A stretch of 64,000 nucleotides of DNA from positions 1,351,501-1,415,500 of the forward strand of contig NZ_AP021884.1 in NCBI RefSeq assembly GCF_009938015.1, read 5' to 3'. The notes below the pieces were generated by a model, which was not told the DNA's origin, did not search any database, and saw only the letters and a program-made list of their open reading frames with translations. Each line of letters begins with the position of its first letter. Position 1 is the stretch's first letter. The stretch comes from Sulfuriferula plumbiphila (GTDB lineage Bacteria; Pseudomonadota; Gammaproteobacteria; Burkholderiales; Sulfuriferulaceae). Of this stretch, positions 1-10,580 are shown piece after piece. Both the position numbers and the translations under genes were made by a program.

Positions 1-390
1 CCCATCCTGTGCGTGGGAGAGACGCTGGATGAACGTCAGGCGGGTGTTACCGAAACCGTTATCGGGCGCCAGCTGGATGCAGTATTGGCGGTGTCCGGCA
101 TTGGCGGTATGGGGCGCGCAGTGGTGGCATATGAGCCGGTATGGGCGATTGGTACCGGCAAGACAGCCAGCCCGGAGCAGGCGCAGGCCGTGCACGCGTT
201 CATTCGTGACAGGCTGGCCGTGCTGGATAAGGCTGTTGCAGCGGCATTGGTGATTCAATATGGCGGTAGCGTAAAGGCCGCCAATGCGGCAGAATTGTTT
301 TCCCAGCCGGACATTGACGGTGGGTTGATTGGCGGCGCGTCGCTGGTGGCTGATGAGTTCATCGCCATTTGCCGGGCGGCACAAGGCTGA
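1..390 (+). CDS. tpiA: Triosephosphate isomerase, C-terminal part
   Basis: Open at the left window edge, so only the last 129 codons are present. The enzyme interconverts glyceraldehyde-3-phosphate and dihydroxyacetone phosphate in cytosolic glycolysis and gluconeogenesis. The family signature [10 protein letters not shown] is intact, with its catalytic glutamate at nt 133-135. The phosphate-binding segments IQYGGSVK and GGLIGGASL follow, as in full-length enzymes. The reading frame is already coding at base 1 (CVGET motif), so the methionine at 13 is internal. secG follows after only 10 bases, a conserved arrangement in beta- and gammaproteobacteria, suggesting cotranscription. Confidence 0.97.
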   Translation, partial: PILCVGETLDERQAGVTETVIGRQLDAVLAVSGIGGMGRAVVAYEPVWAIGTGKTASPEQAQAVHAFIRDRLAVLDKAVAAALVIQYGGSVKAANAAELFSQPDIDGGLIGGASLVADEFIAICRAAQG

Positions 391-400
391 GGATATCGAT

Positions 401-775
401 TTGGAAACAATTATTTGGGTTTTGCATGTGCTGGCGGCGGTGTCGGTGATCGTGCTGGTGCTGTTGCAGCAGGGCAAGGGCGCGGACATGGGCGCGGCGT
501 TTGGCAGTGGCGCTTCGGGTAGCCTGTTTGGCTCCACCGGTTCGGCCAATTTCCTGAGTCGCGCCACGGCCGTCCTTGCCACCGTTTTTTTCCTGACCAG
601 TCTGGGTTTGACCTATCTCTCGGGTCATCAGACCAAAGCTGTCGGCGTCATGCAAGGTCAGCAAAAAGTACAAGTTCAGCCTGTGGCACCCGCTAGTGTA
701 CCCACGCCAGCCCAGCCTTCAGGTAATGCAGTTCCAGGCAACGCCGGGTCAAAAGCCGGGGAAATTCCCAAGTAA
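401..775 (+). CDS. secG: Protein translocase subunit SecG
   Basis: A 124-residue membrane subunit that stimulates preprotein translocation by SecYEG. It has two hydrophobic segments, residues about 3-22 and 54-74, joined by a glycine- and serine-rich cytoplasmic loop with GKGADMGAAFGSGASGSLFG, the usual SecG signature. A hydrophilic proline/alanine/glutamine-rich C-terminal tail follows. I chose the TTG at 401 because a GAGG-like ribosome site lies just upstream and the first transmembrane segment begins immediately; the longer in-frame extension would run back into tpiA. It is followed by a tRNA gene and then the nuo operon, the standard order in betaproteobacteria. Confidence 0.93.
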   Translation: METIIWVLHVLAAVSVIVLVLLQQGKGADMGAAFGSGASGSLFGSTGSANFLSRATAVLATVFFLTSLGLTYLSGHQTKAVGVMQGQQKVQVQPVAPASVPTPAQPSGNAVPGNAGSKAGEIPK

Positions 776-823
776 TCGGGGGAGTTGCCGTTGGGGCGGA
801 TTATCAATCCGTTCTGTCAATAC

Positions 824-909
824 GCCGACGTGGTGAAATTGGTAGACACGCTATCTTGAGGGGGTAGTGGCGTAAAGCTGTGCGAGTTCGAGTCTCGCCG
901 TCGGCACCA
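824..909 (+). tRNA. tRNA-Leu, anticodon GAG
   Basis: The acceptor stem GCCGACG (824-830) pairs with CGTCGGC (899-905), followed by discriminator A and an encoded CCA. The anticodon stem CTATC/GGTAG encloses the loop TTGAGGG with anticodon GAG at 858-860, which reads CUC and CUU leucine codons. A long variable arm, as expected for a class II leucine tRNA, lies before the T arm with GTTCGAGTC. It sits between secG and nuoA. Confidence 0.96.
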
Positions 910-957
910 TAAATTCAGGTTATGTGGCAATCAGCTGTGATGATCGCATAACTGATT

Positions 958-986
958 GATTGTTTTGCATAAAACAATCTTTTTTT
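958..986 (+). terminator. Rho-independent terminator after tRNA-Leu
   Basis: A perfect 9-base-pair stem, GATTGTTTT (958-966) with AAAACAATC (971-979), closes a GCAT loop and runs straight into seven T residues. The stem is AT-rich but has the classic form. It separates tRNA-Leu transcription from the nuo promoter just downstream. Confidence 0.75.
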
Positions 987-990
987 CAGC

Positions 991-1020
991 TTGACACGAC
1001 GCTTTTCGCGCAACTAAACT
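991..1020 (+). promoter_or_regulatory. Sigma70-type promoter of the nuo operon
   Basis: A perfect TTGACA -35 box (991-996) and a TAAACT -10 box (1015-1020, 4 of 6 consensus) are separated by 18 bases. They lie directly after the terminator and about 55 bases before the nuoA start. The expected start of transcription is near 1027. Confidence 0.6.
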
Positions 1021-1074
1021 GAAACGCTGTGCACGCTTCCGGAGAATGGTTGCGCACGGCTTTGGAGCGGATGC

Positions 1075-1431
1075 ATGCTAGAAAATTATTTTCCTGTTTT
1101 ATTGTTCGTGCTGATTGGTCTCGCCGTGGGCGTAGGGCCGATGGTGCTCGGCTGGCTGCTGGCGCCCAATCACCCGGACAGTGAAAAACTTTCGCCCTAC
1201 GAGTGCGGCTTCGAGGCCTTTGAGGATGCGCGCATGAAATTCGACGTGCGCTATTACCTGGTTGCCATTCTGTTCATCCTGTTCGACCTGGAGATCGCGT
1301 TCCTGTTCCCGTGGGCAATCGTGCTCGAGGAAATCGGCATGTTCGGCTTCCTGGCGATGGCGCTGTTTCTGGGCATCCTGGTGGTGGGCTTTGTGTACGA
1401 GTGGATGAAAGGAGCGCTGGAATGGGAATAG
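1075..1431 (+). CDS. nuoA: NADH-quinone oxidoreductase subunit A
   Basis: A membrane-arm subunit of respiratory complex I; 118 residues, the normal length. Three transmembrane helices are visible (about residues 7-27, 62-83 and 88-110). The conserved [14 protein letters not shown] loop carries the cysteine near the quinone site and is followed by [25 protein letters not shown] site lies about ten bases before the ATG. It is the first gene of an uninterrupted 14-gene nuo operon and its 3' end overlaps nuoB by 10 bases, pointing to translational coupling. Confidence 0.97.
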   Translation: MLENYFPVLLFVLIGLAVGVGPMVLGWLLAPNHPDSEKLSPYECGFEAFEDARMKFDVRYYLVAILFILFDLEIAFLFPWAIVLEEIGMFGFLAMALFLGILVVGFVYEWMKGALEWE

Positions 1432-1898
1432 AAGGCGTTTTGGAGAAAGGTTTCGTCACCACCACGGCTGACAAGCTGATTAACTGGACGCGCACCGGTT
1501 CGCTGTGGCCGATGACCTTTGGCCTGGCCTGCTGCGCGGTGGAAATGATGCAGGCGGGTGCATCGCGCTACGACCTGGATCGTTTCGGCATTGTGTTTCG
1601 CCCCAGTCCGCGCCAGTCTGACGTAATGATTGTGGCAGGCACACTGTGCAACAAAATGGCGCCCGCGCTACGCAAGGTGTATGACCAGATGGCCGAGCCG
1701 CGCTGGGTGATTTCCATGGGTTCCTGCGCCAATGGGGGTGGCTACTATCACTATTCCTATTCTGTGGTGCGCGGTTGCGACCGCATCGTACCGGTGGATG
1801 TGTATGTGCCGGGCTGCCCGCCCACCGCCGAAGCGCTGCTCTACGGCATTATCCAGCTGCAAAACAAAATCAAGCGCACCAACACCATCGCGCGTTAA
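1422..1898 (+). CDS. nuoB: NADH-quinone oxidoreductase subunit B
   Basis: The peripheral-arm subunit that binds terminal cluster N2 and passes electrons to quinone; 158 residues. The four N2 ligands are visible as the tandem pair Cys37-Cys38 (LACCAVEMM), Cys102 (GSCANGGG) and Cys132 (VPGCPP). I chose the ATG at 1422, inside the end of nuoA, because AAAGGAG sits just upstream and the protein then matches the family start ([10 protein letters not shown]). An in-frame extension further back only shadows nuoA. Confidence 0.97.
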   Translation: MGIEGVLEKGFVTTTADKLINWTRTGSLWPMTFGLACCAVEMMQAGASRYDLDRFGIVFRPSPRQSDVMIVAGTLCNKMAPALRKVYDQMAEPRWVISMGSCANGGGYYHYSYSVVRGCDRIVPVDVYVPGCPPTAEALLYGIIQLQNKIKRTNTIAR

Positions 1899-1916
1899 CC
1901 GGTAGAGCGAGAAGCC

Positions 1917-2516
1917 ATGAATCCGTCACTGGAAAGCCTGTCCGTTACCCTGATCACCGCGCTGGGCACCAGGCTTGTCCGGCAACAGGATGCCCTGGGT
2001 GAGCTGACCATCGAAGTGCGCGCGAGTGACCTCAGAGAGGTCATGACGACGCTGCGCGACCATGCCGGCCTGCGCTTTGAGCAATTGATGGACCTGTGCG
2101 GAATGGATTACTCCGCATATGGTGATGGCACCTGGGAAGGCGCGCGTTACGCCGTGGTGTATCACCTGCTCTCCATCAGCAAGAATCGCCGGGTGCGCGT
2201 GCGTGTATTCGCGCCGGAGGATGATTTCCCGGTGGTGCAATCCATGGTGGAGGTGTGGCCTGCCGCCAACTGGTTCGAGCGCGAGGCGTTCGACCTGTTT
2301 GGCATTGTGTTTGACGGTCATCCTGATCTGCGCCGCATTCTGACTGACTATGGTTTCGTCGGCCACCCGTTCCGCAAGGATTTTCCGCTGTCCGGCAATG
2401 TGGAAATGCGCTACGACCCGGAACAGCAGCGCGTGATTTACCAGCCGGTGAGCATAGACCCGCGCGAGGTGACGCCACGCATTGTGCGTGAAGAGAACTA
2501 CGGAGAGCGTGCCTGA
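1917..2516 (+). CDS. nuoC: NADH-quinone oxidoreductase subunit C
   Basis: A 199-residue 30-kDa-type subunit of the complex I connecting arm. The family signature ERETFDLFGI appears as ERDLFG-like [10 protein letters not shown] near residue 120, followed by [24 protein letters not shown]. NuoC is separate from NuoD here, unlike the fused NuoCD of enterobacteria. Its stop overlaps the nuoD start by one base (TGATG), so the two are probably translated together. Confidence 0.97.
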   Translation: MNPSLESLSVTLITALGTRLVRQQDALGELTIEVRASDLREVMTTLRDHAGLRFEQLMDLCGMDYSAYGDGTWEGARYAVVYHLLSISKNRRVRVRVFAPEDDFPVVQSMVEVWPAANWFEREAFDLFGIVFDGHPDLRRILTDYGFVGHPFRKDFPLSGNVEMRYDPEQQRVIYQPVSIDPREVTPRIVREENYGERA

Positions 2517-3769
2517 TGGCAGAAATCAGAAATTACACGATGAACTTCGGGCCGCAGCACCCGGCAGCCCACGGCGTGCTGCGCCTGGTACTCGAGCTGG
2601 ATGGCGAAGTAATCGAGCGCGCCGATCCGCACATCGGCCTGCTGCACCGTGCCACCGAAAAGCTTGCCGAACACAAGACCTACATGCAGTCGCTGCCGTA
2701 CATGGATCGCCTGGACTACGTGTCCATGATGAGCAATGAGCATGCCTACGTCATGGCCATCGAAAAACTGATGGGCATTACCGTGCCGGAGCGCGCGCAA
2801 TACATCCGCGTGATGTTCGACGAGATCACCCGCATTCTCAACCACCTGCTGTGGCTGGGCGCGCACGCGCTGGATATCGGCGCGATGACCGTGTTCCTGT
2901 ATGCGTTCCGCGAGCGCGAAGACCTGATGGACGTGTACGAGGCGGTGTCCGGCGCACGCATGCATGCCGCCTATTACCGGCCGGGCGGCGTTTACCGCGA
3001 TCTGCCGGACAGTATGCCGCAGTATCAGGCATCCAAGATTCACAATGCCGCCGCGATTCGTGGCATGAACGCCAATCGTCAGGGCTCCATGCTCGATTTC
3101 ATCGAAGACTTCACCCAGCGCTTCCCGACCTATGTAGACGAATACGAAACCCTGCTCACCGACAACCGTATCTGGAAGCAGCGCACCGTCGGCATCGGCG
3201 TGGTGTCTCCGGAGCGCGCGCTGGCACTGGGTTTCAGCGGGCCCATGCTGCGTGGCTCGGGGATTGAGTGGGATCTGCGCAGGAAGCAGCCCTACGAAGT
3301 CTACGACCGCATGGAATTCGACATTCCGGTGGGGGTGAATGGCGACTGCTACGACCGCTATCTGGTGCGCATGGAAGAAATGCGCCAAAGCAACCGTATC
3401 GTCAGGCAATGCGTGGATTGGTTGCGCCGCAATCCCGGCCCGGTCATTACCGACAATCACAAAGTGGCGCCGCCGTCGCGGGTGGACATGAAGCAGAACA
3501 TGGAAGAACTGATCCATCATTTCAAGCTTTTCACCGAAGGCATGCACGTGCCGGCAGGCGAGGCCTATGCGGCGGTTGAGCACCCCAAAGGGGAATTCGG
3601 TATCTATATCGTGTCAGACGGTGCCAACAAGCCCTACCGCCTGAAAATCCGTGCGCCGGGCTACCCGCATCTGGCCGCGCTTGACGAGATGGCGCGCGGT
3701 CATATGATTGCCGACGTGGTTGCCATCATTGGCACGCAAGACATCGTGTTTGGGGAGATTGACCGATAA
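2516..3769 (+). CDS. nuoD: NADH-quinone oxidoreductase subunit D
   Basis: The 49-kDa quinone-site subunit, 417 residues, homologous to the large subunit of NiFe hydrogenases but without nickel ligands. The N-terminal [14 protein letters not shown] and the [16 protein letters not shown] loop, which shape the quinone cavity near cluster N2, are intact, as are GVYRDLPD and the C-terminal FGEIDR. It overlaps nuoC and nuoE by one base each. A 361-codon antisense frame over it is a codon-composition shadow. Confidence 0.97.
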   Translation: MAEIRNYTMNFGPQHPAAHGVLRLVLELDGEVIERADPHIGLLHRATEKLAEHKTYMQSLPYMDRLDYVSMMSNEHAYVMAIEKLMGITVPERAQYIRVMFDEITRILNHLLWLGAHALDIGAMTVFLYAFREREDLMDVYEAVSGARMHAAYYRPGGVYRDLPDSMPQYQASKIHNAAAIRGMNANRQGSMLDFIEDFTQRFPTYVDEYETLLTDNRIWKQRTVGIGVVSPERALALGFSGPMLRGSGIEWDLRRKQPYEVYDRMEFDIPVGVNGDCYDRYLVRMEEMRQSNRIVRQCVDWLRRNPGPVITDNHKVAPPSRVDMKQNMEELIHHFKLFTEGMHVPAGEAYAAVEHPKGEFGIYIVSDGANKPYRLKIRAPGYPHLAALDEMARGHMIADVVAIIGTQDIVFGEIDR

Positions 3770-4242
3770 TGCTGAGCCCTGATTCCCGCGCCCGGATCGA
3801 CCACGAAATTGCCAAATACCCGGCTGATCAGCGCCAGTCCGCGGTGATGTCGGCGCTGCGCATCGCCCAGGTGGAAAAAGGCTGGCTGTCCACCGAAACC
3901 ATGGACTTTGTCGCCGATTACCTGGGCATGCCGGCCATTGCAGTGTATGAAGTGGCGACTTTCTACAACATGTACAACACGGCCCCTTTGGGCAGGCACA
4001 AGATCACCCTGTGCACCAACATCTCTTGTGCGCTCATGGGGGCCCCGGAGATTGCCGAACACCTGAAAGAGAAGATGGGATGTAGTTTCGGCGAAACCTC
4101 CGAGGACGGCCGCTTTACCCTGAAGGAAGGTGAATGCATGGGTGCCTGCGGCGACGCGCCGCTGTGCATGATCAATAACCACCGCATGGAAGGCTTTCTC
4201 ACACCCGAGAAAGTGGACAGCATCCTCGAAGAGCTGAAATAA
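3769..4242 (+). CDS. nuoE: NADH-quinone oxidoreductase subunit E
   Basis: The 24-kDa thioredoxin-fold subunit of the NADH dehydrogenase module, carrying [2Fe-2S] cluster N1a; 157 residues. The ligand set is complete: CTNISC near residues 82-87 and [10 protein letters not shown] near 122-131. The helical N-terminal bundle ends in [14 protein letters not shown], as usual. The start overlaps the last base of nuoD, and nuoF begins one base after the stop. Confidence 0.97.
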   Translation: MLSPDSRARIDHEIAKYPADQRQSAVMSALRIAQVEKGWLSTETMDFVADYLGMPAIAVYEVATFYNMYNTAPLGRHKITLCTNISCALMGAPEIAEHLKEKMGCSFGETSEDGRFTLKEGECMGACGDAPLCMINNHRMEGFLTPEKVDSILEELK

Positions 4243-4243
4243 C

Positions 4244-5524
4244 ATGGTGATCAAAGGCGGCGAAGTCATATTCAATACGGCACATCTTCCCGAATCGTGG
4301 AAGCTGTCCACCTATGTGGCCAACGGTGGTTATGCGGCATTGCGCAAGATTCTGAGCGAGAAAACTTCTGCCGAGACCATCATTGCCGAGGTCAAAAAAT
4401 CGGCTCTGCGCGGCCGTGGCGGGGCGGGATTCCCGACCGGTCTGAAGTGGAGTTTCATGCCGCGCCATTTCGATGGCGACAAATACCTGGTGTGCAATTC
4501 CGACGAAGGCGAGCCCGGCACCTTCAAGGATCGTGACATCATGCTGTTGAACCCGCACGCGCTGATCGAGGGCATGGCGATCGCCGCCTATACATTGGGC
4601 ACCCGGCGCGGTTACAACTATATCCACGGCGAAATATGGGAAACCTACGAACGCATGGAAGCTGCGGTCGAGGAAGCCAGGGACGCCGGTTTTCTGGGTG
4701 ACAACATCTGCGGCACGGATTTCAGTTTTCACCTGTTCAACCATCATGGCTACGGCGCCTATATCTGCGGCGAGGAAACCGCGCTGCTCGAATCCATCGA
4801 GGGCAAGAAGGGCCAGCCGCGCTTTAAACCGCCGTTCCCGGCGAGTTTCGGCCTGTACGGCAAGCCCACCACGATCAACAACACGGAAACGTTTGCCAGC
4901 ATCCCCTACATCATTCGTGAGGGCGGGCAGAAATTTCTGGAACTGGGCAAGCCCAACAACGGCGGCACCAAGATTTTCTCGGTATCCGGGCACGTCAATC
5001 GTCCCGGCAACTATGAAGTGCCGATGGGGATGCCTTTTGCCGAGCTGCTGGAAATGGCTGGCGGCATTCGTGACGGCCGCACATTCAAGGCCTGCATTCC
5101 CGGTGGTTCTTCTACACCGGTGCTGCCCGCCGAGATCATGATGCAGTGCACCATGGATTACGACTCCATCGCCAAAGCCGGCTCCGCGCTGGGTGCGGGC
5201 TCGGTCATCATCATGGACGAAACGGTGTGCATGGTGAAAGCACTGGAACGGCTGTCCTACTTTTATTTCGAAGAATCCTGCGGCCAGTGCACCCCGTGCC
5301 GCGAGGGTACCGGCTGGCTGTATCGGGTGATTCACCGCATCGAGCACGGCAAGGGCAGGCCGGAAGACCTCGACTTGTTGAGCGACGTCGCCCACAACAT
5401 CGGCGGCCGTACCATCTGCGGTCTGGGGGATGCGGCAGCGATGCCGGTGCAGGCAATGCTCAAACATTACCGCCACGAGTTCGAGCACCATATCGAACAT
5501 GGCAAATGCATGGTTAGCCCTTAG
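4244..5524 (+). CDS. nuoF: NADH-quinone oxidoreductase subunit F
   Basis: The 51-kDa subunit that oxidises NADH with FMN and passes electrons to [4Fe-4S] cluster N3; 426 residues, normal length. The FMN loop [13 protein letters not shown] lies near residues 63-75 and the NADH-binding loop [14 protein letters not shown] follows. The cluster ligands are the C-terminal [12 protein letters not shown] plus the later TICGLG cysteine. It lies between nuoE and nuoG with almost no spacing. Confidence 0.97.
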   Translation: MVIKGGEVIFNTAHLPESWKLSTYVANGGYAALRKILSEKTSAETIIAEVKKSALRGRGGAGFPTGLKWSFMPRHFDGDKYLVCNSDEGEPGTFKDRDIMLLNPHALIEGMAIAAYTLGTRRGYNYIHGEIWETYERMEAAVEEARDAGFLGDNICGTDFSFHLFNHHGYGAYICGEETALLESIEGKKGQPRFKPPFPASFGLYGKPTTINNTETFASIPYIIREGGQKFLELGKPNNGGTKIFSVSGHVNRPGNYEVPMGMPFAELLEMAGGIRDGRTFKACIPGGSSTPVLPAEIMMQCTMDYDSIAKAGSALGAGSVIIMDETVCMVKALERLSYFYFEESCGQCTPCREGTGWLYRVIHRIEHGKGRPEDLDLLSDVAHNIGGRTICGLGDAAAMPVQAMLKHYRHEFEHHIEHGKCMVSP

Positions 5525-7888
5525 GTGAAGCAGATGCTAGAGATCGAAATTGACGGCAACAAGGTTCAGATGACGGCGGGCGGCACCATAATGGAAGCTG
5601 CTGCACAGATCGGGATTTATATCCCGCATTTCTGCTATCACAAGAAACTCTCCATCGCGGCCAACTGCCGCATGTGCCTGGTGCAGGTGGAAAAAGCCGC
5701 CAAGCCGCTGCCGGCCTGCGCCACGCCGATCACCGACGGGATGAAGGTGTTCACCAAATCCGACTACGCCGTCAAGGCGCAGAAGGGTGTCATGGAATTC
5801 CTGCTGATCAATCACCCGCTGGATTGCCCGATTTGCGACCAGGGCGGTGAATGCAGTTTGCAGGATCTGGCCGTCGGCTACGGCGGCAGCAGTTCGCGCT
5901 ATCAGGAAGTCAAGCGCGTGGTGAAGGAAAAAGACCTGGGCCCGCTGGTTGCCACCGACATGACGCGCTGCATCCACTGCACGCGCTGCGTGCGCTTCGG
6001 CCAGGAAATCGCCGGCATCATGGAGATGGGGCAGGTAGGGCGCGGCGAGCATTCCGAGATCATGCCGTTTATCAACAAGACCATTGATTCCGAACTGTCC
6101 GGCAACATCATCGACCTGTGTCCGGTCGGCGCGCTCACCAGCAAGCCGTTCCGCTATACCGCGCGCAGCTGGGAACTGTCGCGGCGCAAGTCGGTGAGTC
6201 CGCACGACGGTCTGGGCAGCAATCTGATTGTACAAGTCAAGGATGGCCGCGTGATGCGCGTGCTGCCACTGGAAAACGAAGCGGTCAACGAATGCTGGCT
6301 GGCGGACAAGGACCGCTTTTCCTATGAGGGATTGAACTCCGCACAGCGCCTCACCCGTCCGCTGCTCAAGCAGGATGGCAAATGGCTGGAAGTGGACTGG
6401 CAGACCGCACTGGAATATGTCGCCAACGGCCTCAAGCAGATTCGCGCGCAACACGGCGCCGACAGCATCGGCGCGCTGGCTACGCCACACCAGACCGTGG
6501 AAGAGCTCTACCTGCTGCAAAAACTGATGCGCGGGCTGGGTTCCGGTAACGTGGACACCCGTCTGGCGCAGGCCGATTTCAGCCTGGACGCCAGCCTGCA
6601 AGGCGCGCCCTGGCTGGGCATGGCGGTAGCGGATATGGATCAGTTGCAACGTGTTTTGATTGTTGGCAGCACACTGCGCCAGGATCATCCCCTGCTCGCG
6701 CATCGCCTGCGCCAGGCCGTCAAACATGGCGCGCAGCTTAACCTGGTCAATCCGGTGGACGACGATCTGCTGACCAGAATCGCCAACCAGGCGATCGTGC
6801 CTCCGCAAGCCATGGTCAACACCCTGGCGCAAATCGCGCTGGCATTGGCCGAGATCAGACAGACCGGACTGCCCGCAGCCGTCAAAGCCGTGATCGCGGA
6901 CGTCGCGGTCGGTGCAGCCGCGCGCGCCATCGCCGCCAGCCTGGCAGGCAGTGGGCGCTGCGCTGTATTCCTGGGCAATTTGGCGCAGCATCATCCCCAG
7001 TACGCCGAGCTGCATAGCCTGGCTGAAGTCATCGCTGATCTTGCCGAGGCAAATTTCGGTTGTCTGGGCGAGTCGGCCAATAGCGTCGGCGCCTACATTG
7101 CGGGCGCGGTGCCATCCAAGCCTGGTCTGAAGGCGGGCATGCATGCCGCTGCCATGATGACTGCGCCGCGCAAGGCTTATCTGCTGCTGGGTGCGGAACC
7201 GGAACTGGATTGCAATGACCCGGCCGCCGCCATGCGCGCACTGCAGTCTGCGGACATGGTGGTGGCGATGAGCGCCTACAAGCATACCGCACTGGAGTAT
7301 GCCGACGTGCTGTTGCCGATTGCCCCGTTCAGTGAAACCTCGGGCACCTTCATCAGTACCGAAGGTCGCGTGCAGAGTTTCAACGGCACGGTCAGGCCGC
7401 TGGGCGAAACGCGTCCGGCATGGAAGGTATTGCGCGTGCTGGGCACCATGCTGGGAGTGAAAGGCTTCGACTACGATACCAGTGAAGCCGTGCGTCAGGA
7501 TGCGCTGGGCGGCAGCACCCTGGCCGCAGGTGCGCTCAATAACCGCCTGTCCAAACCGGTACTGCAATCGGCCGCGATTGCTGACACATTGACCCGTGTG
7601 GGCGAAGTGCCGATGTACCAGGCCGATGCCATCGTGCGCCGTGCCGCGTCGCTGCATGGCACGCGCGCGGCAGCATTGCCCAATGCGTCCATGCACCCGG
7701 CCTTGCTGGCGCGCCTGGGTCTCGCCGATGGCGCTATGGTGACGGTGCGTCAGGGCGATGCGCGTGCTGTGGTGCGGGCGTTGGCCGATGACCGCCTGCC
7801 CGATCATTGTGTGCGGTTAGCCGCTGCGCACCCGCTGACCGCCACGCTGGGTGCGATGCTGGGTGAAGTCTCCGTGGAGCGTGCATAA
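5525..7888 (+). CDS. nuoG: NADH-quinone oxidoreductase subunit G
   Basis: The 75-kDa subunit, 787 residues. Its N-terminal domain carries the iron-sulfur chain: [15 protein letters not shown] for N1b, [18 protein letters not shown] for N5, and CIHCTRC with a later CPVGAL for N4. The extra cysteine set for cluster N7, present in some bacteria, is not seen. A molybdopterin-enzyme-like domain without cofactor function fills the C-terminal two thirds. The GTG at 5525 directly follows the nuoF stop; the ATG at 5534 is an alternative start. A 756-codon antisense frame opposite this gene has no family features. Confidence 0.96.
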   Translation: MKQMLEIEIDGNKVQMTAGGTIMEAAAQIGIYIPHFCYHKKLSIAANCRMCLVQVEKAAKPLPACATPITDGMKVFTKSDYAVKAQKGVMEFLLINHPLDCPICDQGGECSLQDLAVGYGGSSSRYQEVKRVVKEKDLGPLVATDMTRCIHCTRCVRFGQEIAGIMEMGQVGRGEHSEIMPFINKTIDSELSGNIIDLCPVGALTSKPFRYTARSWELSRRKSVSPHDGLGSNLIVQVKDGRVMRVLPLENEAVNECWLADKDRFSYEGLNSAQRLTRPLLKQDGKWLEVDWQTALEYVANGLKQIRAQHGADSIGALATPHQTVEELYLLQKLMRGLGSGNVDTRLAQADFSLDASLQGAPWLGMAVADMDQLQRVLIVGSTLRQDHPLLAHRLRQAVKHGAQLNLVNPVDDDLLTRIANQAIVPPQAMVNTLAQIALALAEIRQTGLPAAVKAVIADVAVGAAARAIAASLAGSGRCAVFLGNLAQHHPQYAELHSLAEVIADLAEANFGCLGESANSVGAYIAGAVPSKPGLKAGMHAAAMMTAPRKAYLLLGAEPELDCNDPAAAMRALQSADMVVAMSAYKHTALEYADVLLPIAPFSETSGTFISTEGRVQSFNGTVRPLGETRPAWKVLRVLGTMLGVKGFDYDTSEAVRQDALGGSTLAAGALNNRLSKPVLQSAAIADTLTRVGEVPMYQADAIVRRAASLHGTRAAALPNASMHPALLARLGLADGAMVTVRQGDARAVVRALADDRLPDHCVRLAAAHPLTATLGAMLGEVSVERA

Positions 7889-7889
7889 C

Positions 7890-8918
7890 ATGGAATTTCT
7901 GCAAAACCTGTTTGGTTTCACCTGGCCGGCAGTGTGGTCGCTGGCCAAGATTATTGCCATTGTCGGCCCATTGATGATTGCGGTGGCCTACCTCACCTAC
8001 GCCGAGCGCAAGGTGATCGGCTACATGCAGGTACGCATCGGCCCCAACCGGGTCGGTTTCAAGGGCTTGCTGCAACCGATTGCCGACGGTCTCAAGCTGA
8101 TGATGAAGGAAATCATCATTCCCAGCGGTTCCAACAAGTTCCTGTTCGTGCTGGCGCCGGTGCTGACCATCGCCCCGGCGCTGGCGGCCTGGGCGGTGAT
8201 ACCGTTCAGCCCTGAGCTGGTGCTGGCCAACGTGGACGCCGGCCTGCTCTATATCATGGCGATCACTTCCATGGGTGTGTACGGCGTGATCATTGCAGGC
8301 TGGGCATCCAATTCCAAATACGCATTCCTCGGCAGTCTGCGTTCGGCCGCGCAGATCGTATCTTACGAAATCGCCATGGGCTTTGCGCTGGTGGGCGTGT
8401 TGATGGCTGCGCAGAGTCTGAACCTGGTCGACATCGTGAAGGGGCAGGCGGGGGGGGTGTTCAGCTGGTACTGGCTGCCGCTGCTGCCGATGTTTATCGT
8501 GTACCTGATCGCCGGTGTGGCGGAAACCAACCGCGCCCCGTTTGACGTGGCCGAAGGCGAATCCGAGATCGTGGCCGGTTTCCACGTGGAATACTCCGGA
8601 ATGGCGTTCGCGGTATTCTTCCTCGCCGAATACGCCAACATGATTCTGATTGCCACGCTCACCGCGCTGATGTTCCTGGGTGGCTGGAATCCGCTGTTTG
8701 ATTTTGCGCCGTTCACCTGGGTACCCGGCTTCGTCTGGCTGATGTTGAAAGTGGGTTTTGTACTGTTCCTGTTCCTGTGGTTCCGCGCCACTTTCCCGCG
8801 CTATCGCTACGACCAGATCATGCGCCTGGGCTGGAAGGTATTCATTCCGGTCACCCTGATCTGGCTGCTGTTCGTGGGTGGCATGATGCAAACCCGTTAC
8901 GGCTACCTGTTCCACTGA
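7890..8918 (+). CDS. nuoH: NADH-quinone oxidoreductase subunit H
   Basis: The membrane subunit that forms the roof of the quinone channel and links the electron-transfer arm to the proton pumps; 342 residues with eight hydrophobic segments. The signature [24 protein letters not shown] lies near residues 30-53, and [27 protein letters not shown] marks the charged loop lining the quinone tunnel. I chose the ATG at 7890, just after the nuoG stop, over an upstream in-frame start inside nuoG. Confidence 0.97.
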   Translation: MEFLQNLFGFTWPAVWSLAKIIAIVGPLMIAVAYLTYAERKVIGYMQVRIGPNRVGFKGLLQPIADGLKLMMKEIIIPSGSNKFLFVLAPVLTIAPALAAWAVIPFSPELVLANVDAGLLYIMAITSMGVYGVIIAGWASNSKYAFLGSLRSAAQIVSYEIAMGFALVGVLMAAQSLNLVDIVKGQAGGVFSWYWLPLLPMFIVYLIAGVAETNRAPFDVAEGESEIVAGFHVEYSGMAFAVFFLAEYANMILIATLTALMFLGGWNPLFDFAPFTWVPGFVWLMLKVGFVLFLFLWFRATFPRYRYDQIMRLGWKVFIPVTLIWLLFVGGMMQTRYGYLFH

Positions 8919-8941
8919 GCGTGGAATCACGGAGTAATTTG

Positions 8942-9430
8942 ATGAAAGCGATTAAACACTTCTTCTCCAGCATGCTGCTCACCGAGCTGTTGCGCGGCAT
9001 GGCCCTGACCGGGCGGCATCTGTTCGCACGCAAGATCACGGTGCAGTTCCCCGAGGAAAAAACCCCGATGTCGCCGCGCTTCCGCGGCCTGCATGCGCTG
9101 CGCCGCTACCCCAATGGCGAGGAGCGCTGCATCGCCTGCAAACTGTGTGAAGCGGTATGTCCGGCGCTGGCGATTACCATCGAATCGGAACAGCGCGACG
9201 ACGGCACGCGTCGCACCACACGCTACGATATTGATCTGACCAAGTGTATTTTCTGTGGCTTCTGTGAAGAATCCTGCCCGGTGGACTCGATCGTGGAAAC
9301 CCACATCCTCGAATACCACGGCGAGAAACGCGGCGACCTCAATTACACCAAGGAAATGCTGCTTGCCGTGGGTGACAAATATGAAGCGCAAATTGCTGCA
9401 GCGCGTGCCGCAGATGCCAAATACCGTTAG
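8942..9430 (+). CDS. nuoI: NADH-quinone oxidoreductase subunit I
   Basis: The TYKY-type ferredoxin subunit holding clusters N6a and N6b; 162 residues. Two complete 4Fe-4S motifs are present, [12 protein letters not shown] and [12 protein letters not shown]. An amphipathic N-terminal helix anchors it to the membrane arm. The ATG at 8942 is preceded by an ACGGAG site and matches the usual family start. The stop is followed by a 131-base gap holding a palindromic repeat, the largest gap inside the operon. Confidence 0.97.
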   Translation: MKAIKHFFSSMLLTELLRGMALTGRHLFARKITVQFPEEKTPMSPRFRGLHALRRYPNGEERCIACKLCEAVCPALAITIESEQRDDGTRRTTRYDIDLTKCIFCGFCEESCPVDSIVETHILEYHGEKRGDLNYTKEMLLAVGDKYEAQIAAARAADAKYR

Positions 9431-9433
9431 AAC

Positions 9434-9543
9434 ATGGACCGGATTAACGGGATTTCTTGCAGGACTGACAGGAAAAAATGCGAATCTGACGTGCTCTGTT
9501 GCAGCCCCGTGTTAATCCTGAACAATCCTGTTAATCCTGTCCA
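9434..9543. repeat. Palindromic intergenic element between nuoI and nuoJ
   Basis: The left arm (from 9434) reads TGGACCGGATTAACGGGATT and the right arm (9511-9543) is its inverted, slightly diverged copy ending TTAATCCTGTCCA. Each arm carries a GGATTAAC core followed by weaker CAGGA repeats. The same arms occur at 49771 and 49948 with a different interior. There is no reading frame inside, so this looks like a non-autonomous repeat tolerated inside the operon. Confidence 0.7.
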
Positions 9544-9561
9544 AGAATTAGGTGGATATGC

Positions 9562-10197
9562 ATGAATTTTGAAACCGCAGTTTTTTATTTCTTCTCGGCG
9601 ATATTGCTGTTTGCCGGAGTACGCGTCATCACCGCGCGCAACCCGGTACACGCGGCGCTGTTCCTGGTGCTGGCATTTTTTACCGCAGCCGGCCTGTGGC
9701 TGATGCTGGAGGCGGAGTTCCTCGCCATTACCCTGGTGCTGGTATATGTGGGGGCGGTAATGGTGCTGTTCCTGTTCGTGGTGATGATGCTCGACATCAA
9801 CCTCGACAAGCTGCGCGAAGGCTTCTGGGATTACCTGCCGCTGGCCGCTATCGTAGCGACACTGATGGTATTGGAAATGGCAGTTGTGCTGGGTGGTAAA
9901 CAGTTCGGCCTGAGTGCGGTTCCTGCACCCATTGCCCACGCTGCAAATTACAGCAACACCAAGGAACTGGGTCGCTTGCTCTACACCGATTACGTATACC
10001 CGTTCGAGCTGGCTGCGGTGATTCTGCTGGTGGCGATAGTGGCCGCCATTGCGCTCACCATGCGCCGCCGCAAGCACACCAAATATCAGGATCCGGCACA
10101 GCAGGTGAAAATCAAGCGTGCAGACCGCATTCGCATGGTTTCCATGCCGTCTGAAAAAACCGTACTGGCTGAACCAGTTACGCAACCGGAAAAATAA
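9562..10197 (+). CDS. nuoJ: NADH-quinone oxidoreductase subunit J
   Basis: A membrane-arm subunit, 211 residues, with five transmembrane segments in the first 165 residues and a hydrophilic, lysine- and arginine-rich tail. The conserved third helix ITLVLVYVGAVMVLFLFVVMML, which undergoes the pi-to-alpha transition coupled to pumping, is intact. The ATG at 9562 follows an AGGTGGATATGC site that borders the palindromic repeat; the element therefore abuts the nuoJ ribosome site without removing it. Confidence 0.96.
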   Translation: MNFETAVFYFFSAILLFAGVRVITARNPVHAALFLVLAFFTAAGLWLMLEAEFLAITLVLVYVGAVMVLFLFVVMMLDINLDKLREGFWDYLPLAAIVATLMVLEMAVVLGGKQFGLSAVPAPIAHAANYSNTKELGRLLYTDYVYPFELAAVILLVAIVAAIALTMRRRKHTKYQDPAQQVKIKRADRIRMVSMPSEKTVLAEPVTQPEK

Positions 10198-10242
10198 TTC
10201 GCCAGCGTTATTGCAGGCACCGCAACCATAGGGGGGATACCC

Positions 10243-10548
10243 GTGCTGTCACTTTCACACTACCTGGTGCTGGGCGCGATATTGTTCGCCATCAGCGTGC
10301 TGGGCATATTTCTGAATCGCAAGAACGTCATCATCCTGTTGATGGCGATCGAGCTCATGCTGTTGTCGGTGAACATGAATTTCATCGCCTTCTCGCACTA
10401 TATGGGCGATACCGCCGGGCAGATTTTCGTGTTCTTCATTCTTACCGTGGCAGCGGCGGAATCCGCCATTGGCCTGGCGATTCTGGTGGTGCTGTTCCGC
10501 AACCTGCATACCATCAACGTGGACGATCTGGATCATCTAAAAGGCTAA
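10243..10548 (+). CDS. nuoK: NADH-quinone oxidoreductase subunit K
   Basis: A 101-residue, three-helix antiporter-like subunit homologous to MrpC. The two buried glutamates needed for proton transfer are visible in [11 protein letters not shown] and in the [11 protein letters not shown] helix. The start is GTG at 10243, with a strong AGGGGGGAT ribosome site upstream. It lies 45 bases after nuoJ and 32 before nuoL. Confidence 0.97.
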   Translation: MLSLSHYLVLGAILFAISVLGIFLNRKNVIILLMAIELMLLSVNMNFIAFSHYMGDTAGQIFVFFILTVAAAESAIGLAILVVLFRNLHTINVDDLDHLKG

Positions 10549-10580
10549 GGGCGCTCAGGCGAACCCGACGGGAACTAACC

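Noticed and set aside
5537-7807. A 756-codon antisense reading frame opposite nuoG, and similar long antisense frames opposite nuoD, nuoF and nuoM
   Set aside because: They are shadows of strong codon bias: no family motifs, odd histidine/glutamine/arginine-rich composition, and full overlap with intact complex I genes.
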